The notes beneath the pieces were generated by a model. It was not told the DNA's origin and did no database searches. It saw only the letters and a program-made list of their open reading frames with translations. Made by a program: the position numbers and the translations under genes. From JBCBKL01 sp038521825 (lineage in GTDB: Bacteria; Pseudomonadota; Alphaproteobacteria; Rhodobacterales; Rhodobacteraceae), in contig JBCBKL010000038.1 in the NCBI GenBank assembly GCA_038521825.1, forward strand, positions 1 through 24,399: a stretch of 24,399 nucleotides of DNA, read 5' to 3'. How positions within the stretch are numbered: the first letter of the stretch is position 1; every line of letters begins with the position of its first letter. Shown here piece by piece: positions 15,607 through 23,406 of this stretch.

Positions 15607-16188
15607 ATGCTGCTGCTGATCGACAACTACGACAGCTTTACCTATAATCTCGTCCACTTTCTCGGAGAGTTGGGCGCCGATGTCGTCGTTCATCGCAACG
15701 ATGCCATCGATGTTCAGACCGCCATGGGGCTGAAACCGAGCGGCATCATCCTGTCACCCGGCCCCTGCACCCCCAATCAGGCAGGCATCTGCCTCGCTCT
15801 GACCCAGGCCGCCGCCGAGACCAGAACCCCGCTTCTAGGTGTCTGTCTTGGGCATCAGACCATCGGACAGGTCTTTGGCGGCAAGGTGGTGCAAGCCAGC
15901 CAGATCGTTCACGGCAAGCTGGGCCGGATGCATCACGATAACAGCGGTGTTTTCGCCGGCCTGCCCGAGGCATTTGACGCGACGCGCTATCATTCCCTCG
16001 TAGTCGAGCGCGAGAGCCTGCCAGATGCGCTGGCCGTCAATGCGTGGCTTGGGGACGGTACGATCATGGGCCTGCGCCATCACGATCTGCCCATCCACGG
16101 TGTGCAATTCCATCCGGAATCGATCCGGACCGAGCACGGCCACGCCCTGCTCAAGAACTTCCTCGACACGGTCCCGATGCCCGCATGA
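15607..16188 (+). CDS. trpG: anthranilate synthase component II (glutamine amidotransferase)
   Basis: Releases ammonia from glutamine and channels it to TrpE. The 193-aa class I amidotransferase has LLLIDNYDSFTYNLVHFLGE at the start, the oxyanion-hole segment SPGPCTP, the nucleophile cysteine at residue 80 in GVCLGHQTIGQ, HSLVVE, and the histidine/glutamate pair in GVQFHPESI. ATG at 15607 gives the usual family N-terminus. An in-frame ATG at 15547 would add 20 unlike residues, but the Shine-Dalgarno before 15607 is weak, so the start is less certain than the identity. It heads the trpGDC-moaC-moeA operon and overlaps trpD by ATGA. Use by p-aminobenzoate synthase as well is possible. Confidence 0.95.
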   Translation: MLLLIDNYDSFTYNLVHFLGELGADVVVHRNDAIDVQTAMGLKPSGIILSPGPCTPNQAGICLALTQAAAETRTPLLGVCLGHQTIGQVFGGKVVQASQIVHGKLGRMHHDNSGVFAGLPEAFDATRYHSLVVERESLPDALAVNAWLGDGTIMGLRHHDLPIHGVQFHPESIRTEHGHALLKNFLDTVPMPA

Positions 16189-17204
16189 GTTCCGCCCTGA
16201 AGCCCCTGATCGAAGCTGCCGCCAGCGGGCCGCTCAGCCGTGTCGAAGCCGAAGCCGCCTTTGCCATCCTGTTCGAGGGCGAAGCGACACCCAGCCAGAT
16301 TGGCGGCTTTCTGATGGCGTTGCGCACCCGGGGAGAGACGGTCGACGAGTACGCCGCCGCCGCCGCTGTGATGCGCGCCAAGTGCAACGCCGTCGAAGCG
16401 CCCGAAGGGGCCATCGACATCGTTGGCACAGGTGGTGACGGTAAGGGCACGCTGAACATCTCGACCGCGACGGCTTTCGTTGTCGCCGGGGCTGGTGTGC
16501 CGGTCGCCAAGCATGGCAACCGGAACCTGAGCTCGAAATCCGGCGCCGCCGATGCGCTGACGCAGATGGGTCTGAACGTGATGGTCGGCCCCAGCGTCGT
16601 GGAACGGGCGCTCAAGGAGGCCGGGATCGGCTTTATGATGGCCCCGATGCACCACCCCGCTATCGCCCACGTGATGCCCACACGGGCTGAGCTGGGAACG
16701 CGCACGATCTTCAATATCCTGGGCCCGTTGACCAATCCGGCAGGCGTCAAACGTCAGCTGACGGGTGCGTTTTCAAGGGACCTGATCCGGCCGATGGCCG
16801 AAACCCTTGGGGCCTTGGGGTCGGAAAAGGCCTGGCTGGTCCACGGATCGGACGGCACCGACGAACTGACGATCACCGGCATCAGCTGGGTCAGCGCGCT
16901 CGGGGCAGACGGGGTAAGCGATTTTGAGCTGCACCCCGAAGAGGCCGGTCTGCCTGTCCATCCGTTCGAAGCGATCCTCGGCGGCTCGCCCGAAGATAAC
17001 GCAAAAGCCTTTGCAGCACTTCTAGACGGTGCGCCATCGGCGTATCGCGACGCCGTTCTTCTCAACGCGGCTGCGGCGCTCGTTGTGGCCGATGCGGTCA
17101 GCGATCTGAAATCCGGCGTCGAAATGGCGGCCGCGAGCATCGACAACGGATCGGCCCGCAACAAGATCGCGGCAGTTGCCCGCATCACCCAAGAGGCCGC
17201 CTGA
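16185..17204 (+). CDS. trpD: anthranilate phosphoribosyltransferase
   Basis: Adds the phosphoribosyl group of PRPP to anthranilate, the second step to tryptophan. The 339-aa length is standard. The PRPP-binding glycine loop is VGTGGDGKGTLNIST (around residue 82), followed by VAKHGNRNLSSKSGAADALTQMG, the two regions that bind diphosphate and anthranilate, and later GPLTNPAGVKRQLTG and VHGSDGTDELT. The ATG at 16185 overlaps the trpG stop by 4 nt and has no separate strong ribosome binding site, so translation is coupled. A longer frame from 16044 is trpG read in another frame. Confidence 0.97.
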   Translation: MSSALKPLIEAAASGPLSRVEAEAAFAILFEGEATPSQIGGFLMALRTRGETVDEYAAAAAVMRAKCNAVEAPEGAIDIVGTGGDGKGTLNISTATAFVVAGAGVPVAKHGNRNLSSKSGAADALTQMGLNVMVGPSVVERALKEAGIGFMMAPMHHPAIAHVMPTRAELGTRTIFNILGPLTNPAGVKRQLTGAFSRDLIRPMAETLGALGSEKAWLVHGSDGTDELTITGISWVSALGADGVSDFELHPEEAGLPVHPFEAILGGSPEDNAKAFAALLDGAPSAYRDAVLLNAAAALVVADAVSDLKSGVEMAAASIDNGSARNKIAAVARITQEAA

Positions 17205-17205
17205 T

Positions 17206-18018
17206 ATGACCGAGACCATTCTGGACCGCATCAAGGCCTACAAGCTTGAAGAGATCGCCGCCGACAAGGCCGAGGCTCCGCTGGAAGAGGTAGAGGCGCT
17301 TGCCCGGGCCGCGTCGCCGGTGCGCCCGTTCGCCGACGCCTTGCAGCTTGTTTCGCGGCAGGGCTATGGCCTGATTGCCGAAATCAAGAAGGCGAGCCCG
17401 TCCAAGGGGCTCATTCGCGAGGATTTTGACCCTGCTTCTCTGGCCCAGGCCTATGAGACGGGCGGCGCTGCGTGCCTGTCTGTCTTGACGGACACACCCA
17501 GCTTTCAGGGCGCCAAATCCTTCCTGACCGAAGCGCGGGAGGCCTGCGCCCTGCCCACGCTGCGTAAGGATTTCATGTACGACCCCTATCAGGTGGTCGA
17601 GGCGCGCGCTCTTGGCGCCGACTGTATCCTGATCATCATGGCCAGCGTGGATGACGGACAGGCGGCAGAGCTTGAAGCCACGGCCATCGAATGGGGCATG
17701 GACGTACTGATTGAGGTCCATGACGAGGACGAGCTGCGCCGCGCCGCCGCCCTCAAAGGCACCCTGATCGGGATCAACAACCGCGATCTGAACACGTTCG
17801 AGACCTCGCTCGATGTAACGCGCCGCCTGTCCAAACAGGTGCCTGTGGACCGGACCATCGTATCGGAATCGGGACTCTCCACACCGCAGGACCTTGCCGA
17901 TATCGCCATGTACGGCGCACGGTGCTTTCTGATCGGCGAAAGTCTGATGCGGCAAGAGGATGTCGCCGCAGCCACCCGGACTTTGCTCGCCAATCCGCTG
18001 ACTGCCGGGGGCATGTGA
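17206..18018 (+). CDS. trpC: indole-3-glycerol phosphate synthase
   Basis: Closes the indole ring from carboxyphenylaminodeoxyribulose phosphate. The 270-aa single-domain TIM barrel starts MTETILDRIKAYKLEEIA and carries LIAEIKKASPSKGLI (catalytic lysine region), LSVLTDTPSFQG, LRKDFMYDPYQVVEARALGAD, LIEVHDEDELRRA, LIGINNRDLNTFE and VSESGLSTPQD. It is not fused to TrpF, as is usual in alphaproteobacteria, and trpF is absent from the window. The ATG lies 1 nt after the trpD stop, with AAGAGG upstream. It overlaps moaC by one base (TGATG). Confidence 0.97.
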   Translation: MTETILDRIKAYKLEEIAADKAEAPLEEVEALARAASPVRPFADALQLVSRQGYGLIAEIKKASPSKGLIREDFDPASLAQAYETGGAACLSVLTDTPSFQGAKSFLTEAREACALPTLRKDFMYDPYQVVEARALGADCILIIMASVDDGQAAELEATAIEWGMDVLIEVHDEDELRRAAALKGTLIGINNRDLNTFETSLDVTRRLSKQVPVDRTIVSESGLSTPQDLADIAMYGARCFLIGESLMRQEDVAAATRTLLANPLTAGGM

Positions 18019-18491
18019 TGAGCCTGACCCATTTTGACGGCAAGGGCGATGCGCATATGGTCGATGTGTCGGATAAGGCAGTGACCGCCCGGATCGCCAC
18101 TGCGGCAGGTTACATCAAGATGCGCCCGGAAACGCTCGATGTTATTACCAAAGGTGAGGCCAAAAAAGGCGATGTTCTGGGCGTCGCCCGGCTGGCCGGG
18201 ATCATGGCGGCCAAGCGAACGCCCGATCTCATCCCACTTTGTCACCCTCTGCCCGTGACCAAGGTCGCCGTCGAACTGGCCCCGGATTTCGATCTGCCCG
18301 GCATCCGGATCGAGGCCACCGTCAAGACGACGGGACAGACCGGTGTCGAGATGGAGGCGCTGACGGCCGCATCTGTCGCGGCGCTGACCGTTTACGATAT
18401 GACCAAGGCCATCGACAAAGGCATGGAAATCGGCGGGGTTCATGTGATCCTGAAGGATGGGGGCAAATCCGGCCGGTACGAGGCCCCATGA
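18018..18491 (+). CDS. moaC: cyclic pyranopterin monophosphate synthase
   Basis: Acts with MoaA in the first stage of molybdenum cofactor synthesis, converting the cyclic GTP intermediate to cyclic pyranopterin monophosphate. The 157-aa size is standard. Family marks are HMVDVSDKAVTAR, KKGDVLGVARLAGIMAAKRT, LIPLCHPLPVTKV, GQTGVEMEALTAASVAALTV with DMTKAIDKGMEI, and the closing KSGRY. The start overlaps the trpC stop (TGATG) and its own stop overlaps moeA (ATGA), so it is embedded in the tryptophan operon. moaA is not in the window. Confidence 0.97.
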   Translation: MSLTHFDGKGDAHMVDVSDKAVTARIATAAGYIKMRPETLDVITKGEAKKGDVLGVARLAGIMAAKRTPDLIPLCHPLPVTKVAVELAPDFDLPGIRIEATVKTTGQTGVEMEALTAASVAALTVYDMTKAIDKGMEIGGVHVILKDGGKSGRYEAP

Positions 18492-19663
18492 TCTCGGTCG
18501 ATGAGGCCCTTGGCCATCTCTTTGACCTTGCCGACCCGATGCCGACCGAAATGGTGCCACTGCGCGGCGCCGCGAACCGGATACTGGCCGAGCCTGTCGC
18601 AGCGCGCCGAACCCAGCCGCCCTTTGATGCCTCTTCGATGGATGGCTACGCCGTCAAACGAACTGAGGTCGAACGCGACGCGCTCTTCAAGGTCGTGGGC
18701 GAGGCCGCTGCGGGGCATGGCTGGACCGGCAAGGTCCGGCCCGGGCAGGCCGTTCGCATCTTTACCGGAGCGCCGGTCCCTGACGGCGCAGACTTCGTCA
18801 TCATTCAAGAGGATGTCACGCGCCGCGACGACCTGATCACGATCAGCGGAGATCCCGGAGACAAGCCCAATATCCGCCCCGCCGGTATCGATTTCGGTGA
18901 AGGCGATCCAATTTCAGCGCCGCGCCGATTGGGGCCCGGAGACATCGCCCTGCTTGCCGCAATGAACGTGGTCGAGTTGCCTGTCGCCAAGCGCCCGACC
19001 ATCGCGCTGATCTCGACCGGGGACGAGTTGGTCATGCCCGGCGAAAACCCCGGCCCGGATCAGATCATCGCGTCAAATACGTTCGGCCTTGCGGCGATGC
19101 TGGACGATCTGGGGGCCAACCCTCGCGTGTTGCCGATTGCTCGGGACAGCGCAGCATCGATCACGCATGCGCTCGGGCTGGCAAAGGGGGCCGATCTGAT
19201 CATCACGATTGGTGGTGCCTCCGTTGGCGATCATGATCTGGTCGGCCAAGTAGCGGGCGGACTTGGCCTGCAGCAGAGCTTTTACAAGGTCGCGATGCGG
19301 CCAGGAAAGCCGCTGATGGCCGGGCGGATCAACGGCACGCCCATGATCGGTCTGCCCGGCAACCCGGTTTCGGCCATGGTGTGCGGGACAATCTTTGTCA
19401 GCCCTGTGATCCGCAAGATGCTGGGGCTGGGCACCGCGCCGGTTCCCCGGATCACCCTGCCCCTTTCGGCGCCGCTTGGCCCGAACGGCCCGCGGGAACA
19501 CTACATGCGCGCGATCATCTCGGCTAACGGGGTTCAGGATGCGGGATCACAGGACAGTTCGCTGTTAAGTGTGCTGGCCGACGCGAACGCCCTGATCGTG
19601 CGGCCGCCCCATGACCCGGCCCGTGAAGCAGGCCAATCCGTGGAACTGATTGATTTGCGGTAG
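18488..19663 (+). CDS. moeA: molybdopterin molybdenumtransferase
   Basis: Inserts molybdate into adenylylated molybdopterin to give active cofactor. The 391-aa product shows the MoeA order: N-terminal SSMDGYAVK and RIFTGAPVPDGAD, a central domain with ISTGDELVMPGENPG, then ITIGGASVGDHD and MRPGKPLMAG with GLPGNPVSAMV in the molybdopterin-binding domain, and a C-terminal beta domain. GAGG lies about 4 nt before the ATG, which overlaps the moaC stop by 4 nt. It is the last gene of the trpGDC-moaC-moeA run. A hairpin lies 77 nt downstream. Confidence 0.96.
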   Translation: MISVDEALGHLFDLADPMPTEMVPLRGAANRILAEPVAARRTQPPFDASSMDGYAVKRTEVERDALFKVVGEAAAGHGWTGKVRPGQAVRIFTGAPVPDGADFVIIQEDVTRRDDLITISGDPGDKPNIRPAGIDFGEGDPISAPRRLGPGDIALLAAMNVVELPVAKRPTIALISTGDELVMPGENPGPDQIIASNTFGLAAMLDDLGANPRVLPIARDSAASITHALGLAKGADLIITIGGASVGDHDLVGQVAGGLGLQQSFYKVAMRPGKPLMAGRINGTPMIGLPGNPVSAMVCGTIFVSPVIRKMLGLGTAPVPRITLPLSAPLGPNGPREHYMRAIISANGVQDAGSQDSSLLSVLADANALIVRPPHDPAREAGQSVELIDLR

Positions 19664-19739
19664 ATCGACGGTCTGGAAGACAGTTTCGCCCGACGCTGAG
19701 TCTCAGGACTAAATCAGTGCATCGACTGAACAAGAATTT

Positions 19740-19787
19740 CGCCCCACTTCGCGCACGCCGGCTATGGGCGAGCACAGAAGTGGGGCG
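19740..19787. terminator. 11-bp inverted repeat between moeA and the small peptide gene
   Basis: CGCCCCACTTC (19740-19750) and GAAGTGGGGCG (19777-19787) are perfect inverted repeats separated by 26 nt that can partly pair further. Position between two convergent genes fits a bidirectional terminator, but no long T run follows on either strand (TGGTTTAACG on plus, AAATTCTTG on minus), so termination would be weak or Rho-assisted. Confidence 0.45.
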
Positions 19788-19799
19788 TGGTTTAACGCT

Positions 19800-20003
19800 T
19801 TACTGGTTACGGGTCACTTGTGGTTTGCCAGAACAATTGGCCTTTGCCGAACAGCCAAAATTGGCATCAGCGGTTGGAAATGAAAGGGTCGGGAGCGGCG
19901 CCGACCACTGCGCCATCGCCGACGTCGCAGAGACAGCCGACATGGCCACAATCAGTTGAACGGCAAGAACGCTAACAGAGGCGATTGATAAGAACTTAGT
20001 CAT
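19800..20003 (-). CDS. small secreted peptide, function unknown
   Basis: Encodes 67 aa. The first 31 form a convincing Sec signal peptide (MTKF, a long hydrophobic stretch, then SATSAMA before Q32), leaving a mature peptide of about 36 residues that includes two cysteines five residues apart (FGCSAKANCSG) and could form a disulfide loop. A strong Shine-Dalgarno (AAGGAGA) lies 8 nt before the ATG, which is the main reason to believe it. I recognise no family. Its upstream region, read on the other strand, contains the intrinsic terminator at 20049-20085. Periplasmic or extracellular location is inferred from the signal only. Confidence 0.7.
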   Translation of the reverse strand: MTKFLSIASVSVLAVQLIVAMSAVSATSAMAQWSAPLPTLSFPTADANFGCSAKANCSGKPQVTRNQ

Positions 20004-20048
20004 AATCTCTCTCCTTCAAGATTGTTTCAAATTAGGCGATTCTGTGTT

Positions 20049-20085
20049 CCGGACCTGTGACCTGCGTCACCGGTTCGGATTTTTT
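20049..20085 (+). terminator. strong intrinsic terminator with no obvious gene
   Basis: CCGGACCTGTGAC (20049-20061) pairs with GTCACCGGTTCGG (20066-20078) around a CTGC loop. Of 13 positions, 11 are Watson-Crick, one is G-U and one a mismatch. Six T follow at 20080-20085. The minus strand lacks a T run, so it works on plus-strand transcripts. The nearest plus-strand stop upstream is moeA, 386 nt away. It lies 89 nt before the GTG of the next plus-strand gene, so a leader attenuator is also possible. Confidence 0.75.
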
Positions 20086-20173
20086 GGCCCCTTCTCAAAT
20101 CCACAGTCACTGCGGCTCTTGCACCTGCAGGTCCGGCAGGGCACCGATGGCCAAACACCAATGAGGAACCGGC

Positions 20174-20407
20174 GTGAACCATAGAAAATTGACAACGGTC
20201 TTTGAAATCTCGGGCTCCGTTCTCGCGATGGCCTATGCCCTTCTCATCGCCTCGAACACGGGCAACGAACTCCTCGGCTTCATGCTCTTGCTGGTTTCGG
20301 CCTGTCTTTTCGCCGTATGGGCCGTGATCGACCGGCGGTGGACGTTTCTTTTGCTCCAGGTCTTCTATGCAAGTTCGGCCATCATCGGTTTGATCCGCTG
20401 GGCGTAA
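20174..20407 (+). CDS. small three-span membrane protein, function unknown
   Basis: Encodes 77 aa with three predicted membrane segments at about residues 8-29, 33-52 and 57-75 and short polar links (NTGNEL, DRRW). The start is a GTG with GAGGA 7 nt upstream. Hydrophobic periodicity and the ribosome binding site make it a likely real gene, but I cannot name the family. It resembles the many short integral membrane proteins of unknown role in proteobacteria. It stands alone between the orphan terminator and the lexA promoter. Confidence 0.7.
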   Translation: MNHRKLTTVFEISGSVLAMAYALLIASNTGNELLGFMLLLVSACLFAVWAVIDRRWTFLLLQVFYASSAIIGLIRWA

Positions 20408-20489
20408 AGCCGTTGGTAACCATTTCCGCCCAAAGGTGGTGGCACGGTTGGCACGAAAGACGCAGTTCCTACCGGGATTTGTGGAAAAG

Positions 20490-20518
20490 TTGACACAAAT
20501 CATGAACATGTCTAGAAC
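20490..20518 (+). promoter_or_regulatory. lexA promoter
   Basis: TTGACA at 20490-20495, then a 17-nt spacer and TAGAAC at 20513-20518 as -10. The -35 is a perfect consensus hexamer and the spacing is ideal. The -10 lies within the SOS box, so bound LexA would block RNA polymerase. Transcription would start near 20525, giving a leader of about 25 nt. Confidence 0.75.
20504..20518 (+). promoter_or_regulatory. SOS box (LexA operator)
   Basis: GAACATGTCTAGAAC is an exact alphaproteobacterial SOS box, two GAAC (GTTC on the other strand) direct repeats separated by 7 nt. It overlaps the lexA -10 element, showing negative autoregulation. No other copy was noticed in the window. Confidence 0.9.
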
Positions 20519-20550
20519 AAACCCGAACCAACCGGGTCGGAGGATCGAGC

Positions 20551-21249
20551 ATGTTGACCAAAAAGCAGTTGGATTTGTTGAACTTTATCCACAAGCGTGT
20601 CCAACGCGACGGGGTACCCCCCAGCTTTGACGAAATGAAGGAAGCCCTCGACCTGCGGTCGAAATCTGGCATCCACAGGTTGATCACGGCGCTGGAAGAG
20701 CGTGGATTCATCCGCCGCCTGGCCCATCGGGCCCGAGCGATCGAAGTTGTGCGCCTGCCGGAAAGCCTGGGCGGCGAGCCTTCGGGCTTCCAGCCCCGCG
20801 TGATTGACGGCGACAAACCCAGCAGTCCACAACCCGGCAGCGCCCGCCCGGTCGAGGCCGCGCATGCCATCGAATTGCCAGTCATGGGCCGCATTGCCGC
20901 CGGTGTTCCGATCTCGGCCATTTCCGAAGTGTCACACTCGGTTGCCGTCCCCGGCCAGATGCTTTCGGGTCAGGGCGAGCATTATGCGCTTGAGGTCAAA
21001 GGTGACTCGATGATCGACGCAGGCATCAATGACGGCGATGTGGTGGTGATCCGGGAGACCGCATCGGCGGAAAACGGCGATATCGTCGTTGCCCTTGTCG
21101 AGGATCACGAGGCGACGCTGAAACGCTATTTCAAGCGCGGCAACACCATCGCCCTAGAGGCCGCGAACTCGGCCTACGAGACGCGGGTATTCCCCGAAGG
21201 CGCGGTCAAGGTTCAGGGTCGTCTTGTTGGCCTGATCCGAACCTACTGA
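20551..21249 (+). CDS. lexA: LexA SOS-response repressor
   Basis: Represses DNA-damage genes and cleaves itself when RecA is activated on single-stranded DNA. The 232-aa product has an N-terminal winged helix (MLTKKQLDLLNFIHKRV to about residue 68), a linker, and a C-terminal S24 peptidase domain. The cleavage bond is A117-G118 in RIAAGVP, the nucleophile is S153 in GDSM, and the general base is K191 in TLKRYF. The linker is rather long, as is usual in alphaproteobacteria. GGAGG lies 7 nt before the ATG. It carries its own SOS box and promoter and converges on comEC with 4 nt between stops. Confidence 0.97.
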   Translation: MLTKKQLDLLNFIHKRVQRDGVPPSFDEMKEALDLRSKSGIHRLITALEERGFIRRLAHRARAIEVVRLPESLGGEPSGFQPRVIDGDKPSSPQPGSARPVEAAHAIELPVMGRIAAGVPISAISEVSHSVAVPGQMLSGQGEHYALEVKGDSMIDAGINDGDVVVIRETASAENGDIVVALVEDHEATLKRYFKRGNTIALEAANSAYETRVFPEGAVKVQGRLVGLIRTY

Positions 21250-21253
21250 TCGC

Positions 21254-23326
21254 TCAAGGGCCGCTGGCCCGCGCCAACCGCTTGCCGGTTTCCTCCGGCC
21301 AGCGGGACCATAGGCGCGTGCCGGTCACCGCACGGGTGGTGAGCCACACCAGCCTTCCGACCTGACTGTCGATTGCGATGGCGCCGGTCCGACGCAGAGC
21401 GTCAGGATCGAGAACCACACAGCCTGTCCGCTCAAGCGGGACGCTCGCCACGATCAGCTGACCGGGTCGGCAGGATTTGAAGGCCCGTACCGCCTTTTTC
21501 CCACTGAGGTGAATGATCTCGGTCTCTCCGACCATGATCCTCGCTGGCTGCTCTGACGACGGCCATCTCTCCGCGGCTTGGGCTTGGGTGCTGCTGTCAC
21601 CGTCGTTCTCCAGCCAATTCGAGGCGATGAACCCGGCACCGCGCGCCTTACTGATCGCCCTGCCCTCTGCCGTCATGACACCCACAAGGCCACCCGTTTC
21701 TGCGATCAGGATTGCTGGCCGTGTTTCGACCTGCCAGAGGGCCATGCCGATGAAGGCCGGGGCAACCCCGATCCAGCGTGCGCGGCCCTGCCACAGAATG
21801 ACAAAGAGCAACCCAAGAGCGACTAGCGGCAGCACCGCAGAGGGAGGCCCCGCGACAAAGCTGCGCGCACCGTCAAGTGCGGCGACGGTTTCGGCGACCA
21901 ACAGGATCCATCGCAGGCCCAGCCCCATGAGCCACAACCCGATGAATTGCAGACCAACCGGCGCCAGCAGTGCGGCCAAGACAGCTGCAGGCACAACAAG
22001 CAGCCCCATCAGCGGCACGCTGAGCAGGTTCGCCAAGAGCCCATAATGCGCAATCGCGTTGAAATGCGCGGCCCCGATGGGCGCCGTGGCAAGCCCGGCC
22101 ACCGCCGAGGACACCACGACCCCGATTACCGGCTGCAGCCAGTCCGGTCCTGCCCGGAACTTGGCGTCGCGCATCCAGCCAAAGACCGCCACCAGTGCAG
22201 TAGTTGCCGCGAACGACATCTGAAATCCCGGCGCCAGCAGGGTTTCGGGCCGCATGGTCAGGACGATTAGCGCAGCGATGGCGACCGCCCGGATGCTGAG
22301 CGCACGGCGGTTCACCACGATGGCGGTCAGCGCCACGGCGGCCATGACAAAGGCCCGTTCGGTCGCCACATTGCCGCCGGACAGCATCAGGTATCCCGCC
22401 GCGACGATCAACGCTCCGATGGCAGACAGGTTGCGCGTCGGCCATCGCAGCGCGACCCAGGGCATCAGCGCGAAACTGTATCGTAGCAATCCGAAGACGA
22501 AGGCGCTGAGCAGTCCCATATGCAGCCCGGAGATGGCCAGCAGGTGCGCTGTGTTGGACGCCCTAAGGGCCTCCAGCGCGTCAGCGGACATGCCGCTCCG
22601 GTCTCCGGTTGTGACGGCAGCGGCAAAACCGCCGACATCCCCGGGCAACGCGCCCCGCACATGCGCCGAGATAGCCATGCGCACCCGGAAAATCGCAAGG
22701 CCGATGCCCGGTTCGGCCTCTTCGATTGCAAGGACGGGAACGCGGGTATAGCCGACCGCGCCCAGCTTTCCGAACCAGGCATGACGCTGGAAATCAAAGC
22801 CGCCAGGTTCAACCGGGCCGCCGGGCGGGGACAGATGCGCCGTTGTCATCACCTTCTGGCCGGGTCGCGGCCTATCACCGTCGGCCGCAATGCCATGCAG
22901 CGAAACCCGGACCCGTTCAGGTGTCTTTTGCGGGCCAACCCGCGACAGCACCACCTGGTCGAGCGTCAGCCGCATGGCGTCCGAAGCGCTTCGGTCAATC
23001 CCAATGACCCGCCCCTCGACCGGGCCGTAATAGCGCCAGTCCAGAACCGGACCGGCGACGCTGTGGGCCCGGTATCCGGCAAGCGCAAACCCGATTGCAG
23101 TCATCGCGATCAGAACGGCGAATGGAGAAAACCCCTCTCCAAGGCGCGGCGCGATCAGCAGGCACAGAGCGCCAGCACCAGCCATCCCGTATAGAAGCAG
23201 GACCGACGGTTCGAACGTGAGGGCAAAGAAAAGACCGATCCCGCAGGCCATCGCGACGGGCAGCCAGGGGAAAAGATGCCCCCGCTGTTCGAGAATGACG
23301 GCTTCGATTGCGGCCGAGACACGCAT
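21254..23326 (-). CDS. comEC: ComEC/Rec2-family DNA-uptake channel protein
   Basis: Inner-membrane protein that carries single-stranded DNA into the cytoplasm in natural transformation. The 690-aa product has an N-terminal DUF4131-like region with early membrane spans, a soluble segment (VRVSLHGIAADG and following), and the competence domain with AAVTTGDRSGM, LRASNTAHLLAISGLHMGL and many hydrophobic spans. The C-terminal soluble part (about residues 530-690) lies where the metallo-beta-lactamase domain sits in longer members, but no HxHxDH motif is present. I chose the ATG at 23326, with AGGGG upstream. The frame extends to a TTG at 23365 without a ribosome binding site. It is divergent from gltX. 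Confidence 0.9.
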   Translation of the reverse strand: MRVSAAIEAVILEQRGHLFPWLPVAMACGIGLFFALTFEPSVLLLYGMAGAGALCLLIAPRLGEGFSPFAVLIAMTAIGFALAGYRAHSVAGPVLDWRYYGPVEGRVIGIDRSASDAMRLTLDQVVLSRVGPQKTPERVRVSLHGIAADGDRPRPGQKVMTTAHLSPPGGPVEPGGFDFQRHAWFGKLGAVGYTRVPVLAIEEAEPGIGLAIFRVRMAISAHVRGALPGDVGGFAAAVTTGDRSGMSADALEALRASNTAHLLAISGLHMGLLSAFVFGLLRYSFALMPWVALRWPTRNLSAIGALIVAAGYLMLSGGNVATERAFVMAAVALTAIVVNRRALSIRAVAIAALIVLTMRPETLLAPGFQMSFAATTALVAVFGWMRDAKFRAGPDWLQPVIGVVVSSAVAGLATAPIGAAHFNAIAHYGLLANLLSVPLMGLLVVPAAVLAALLAPVGLQFIGLWLMGLGLRWILLVAETVAALDGARSFVAGPPSAVLPLVALGLLFVILWQGRARWIGVAPAFIGMALWQVETRPAILIAETGGLVGVMTAEGRAISKARGAGFIASNWLENDGDSSTQAQAAERWPSSEQPARIMVGETEIIHLSGKKAVRAFKSCRPGQLIVASVPLERTGCVVLDPDALRRTGAIAIDSQVGRLVWLTTRAVTGTRLWSRWPEETGKRLARASGP

Positions 23327-23406
23327 GCTTGCCCCTGTCGGCCCCGCTGGATAGTAGAGGCCCAAGGTGTACGCACCGCATGGTTTCCGAAAGGTTAATT
23401 CGCACG

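Noticed and set aside
19717..19959. 80-codon plus-strand frame after moeA
   Set aside because: No credible ribosome binding site, contains the inverted repeat arms at 19740-19787, and is antisense to the better-supported secreted peptide gene.
20056..20071. CRP/FNR-like dyad TGTGA-N6-TCACC
   Set aside because: The whole motif lies inside the stem of the intrinsic terminator at 20049-20085, which explains the symmetry better.
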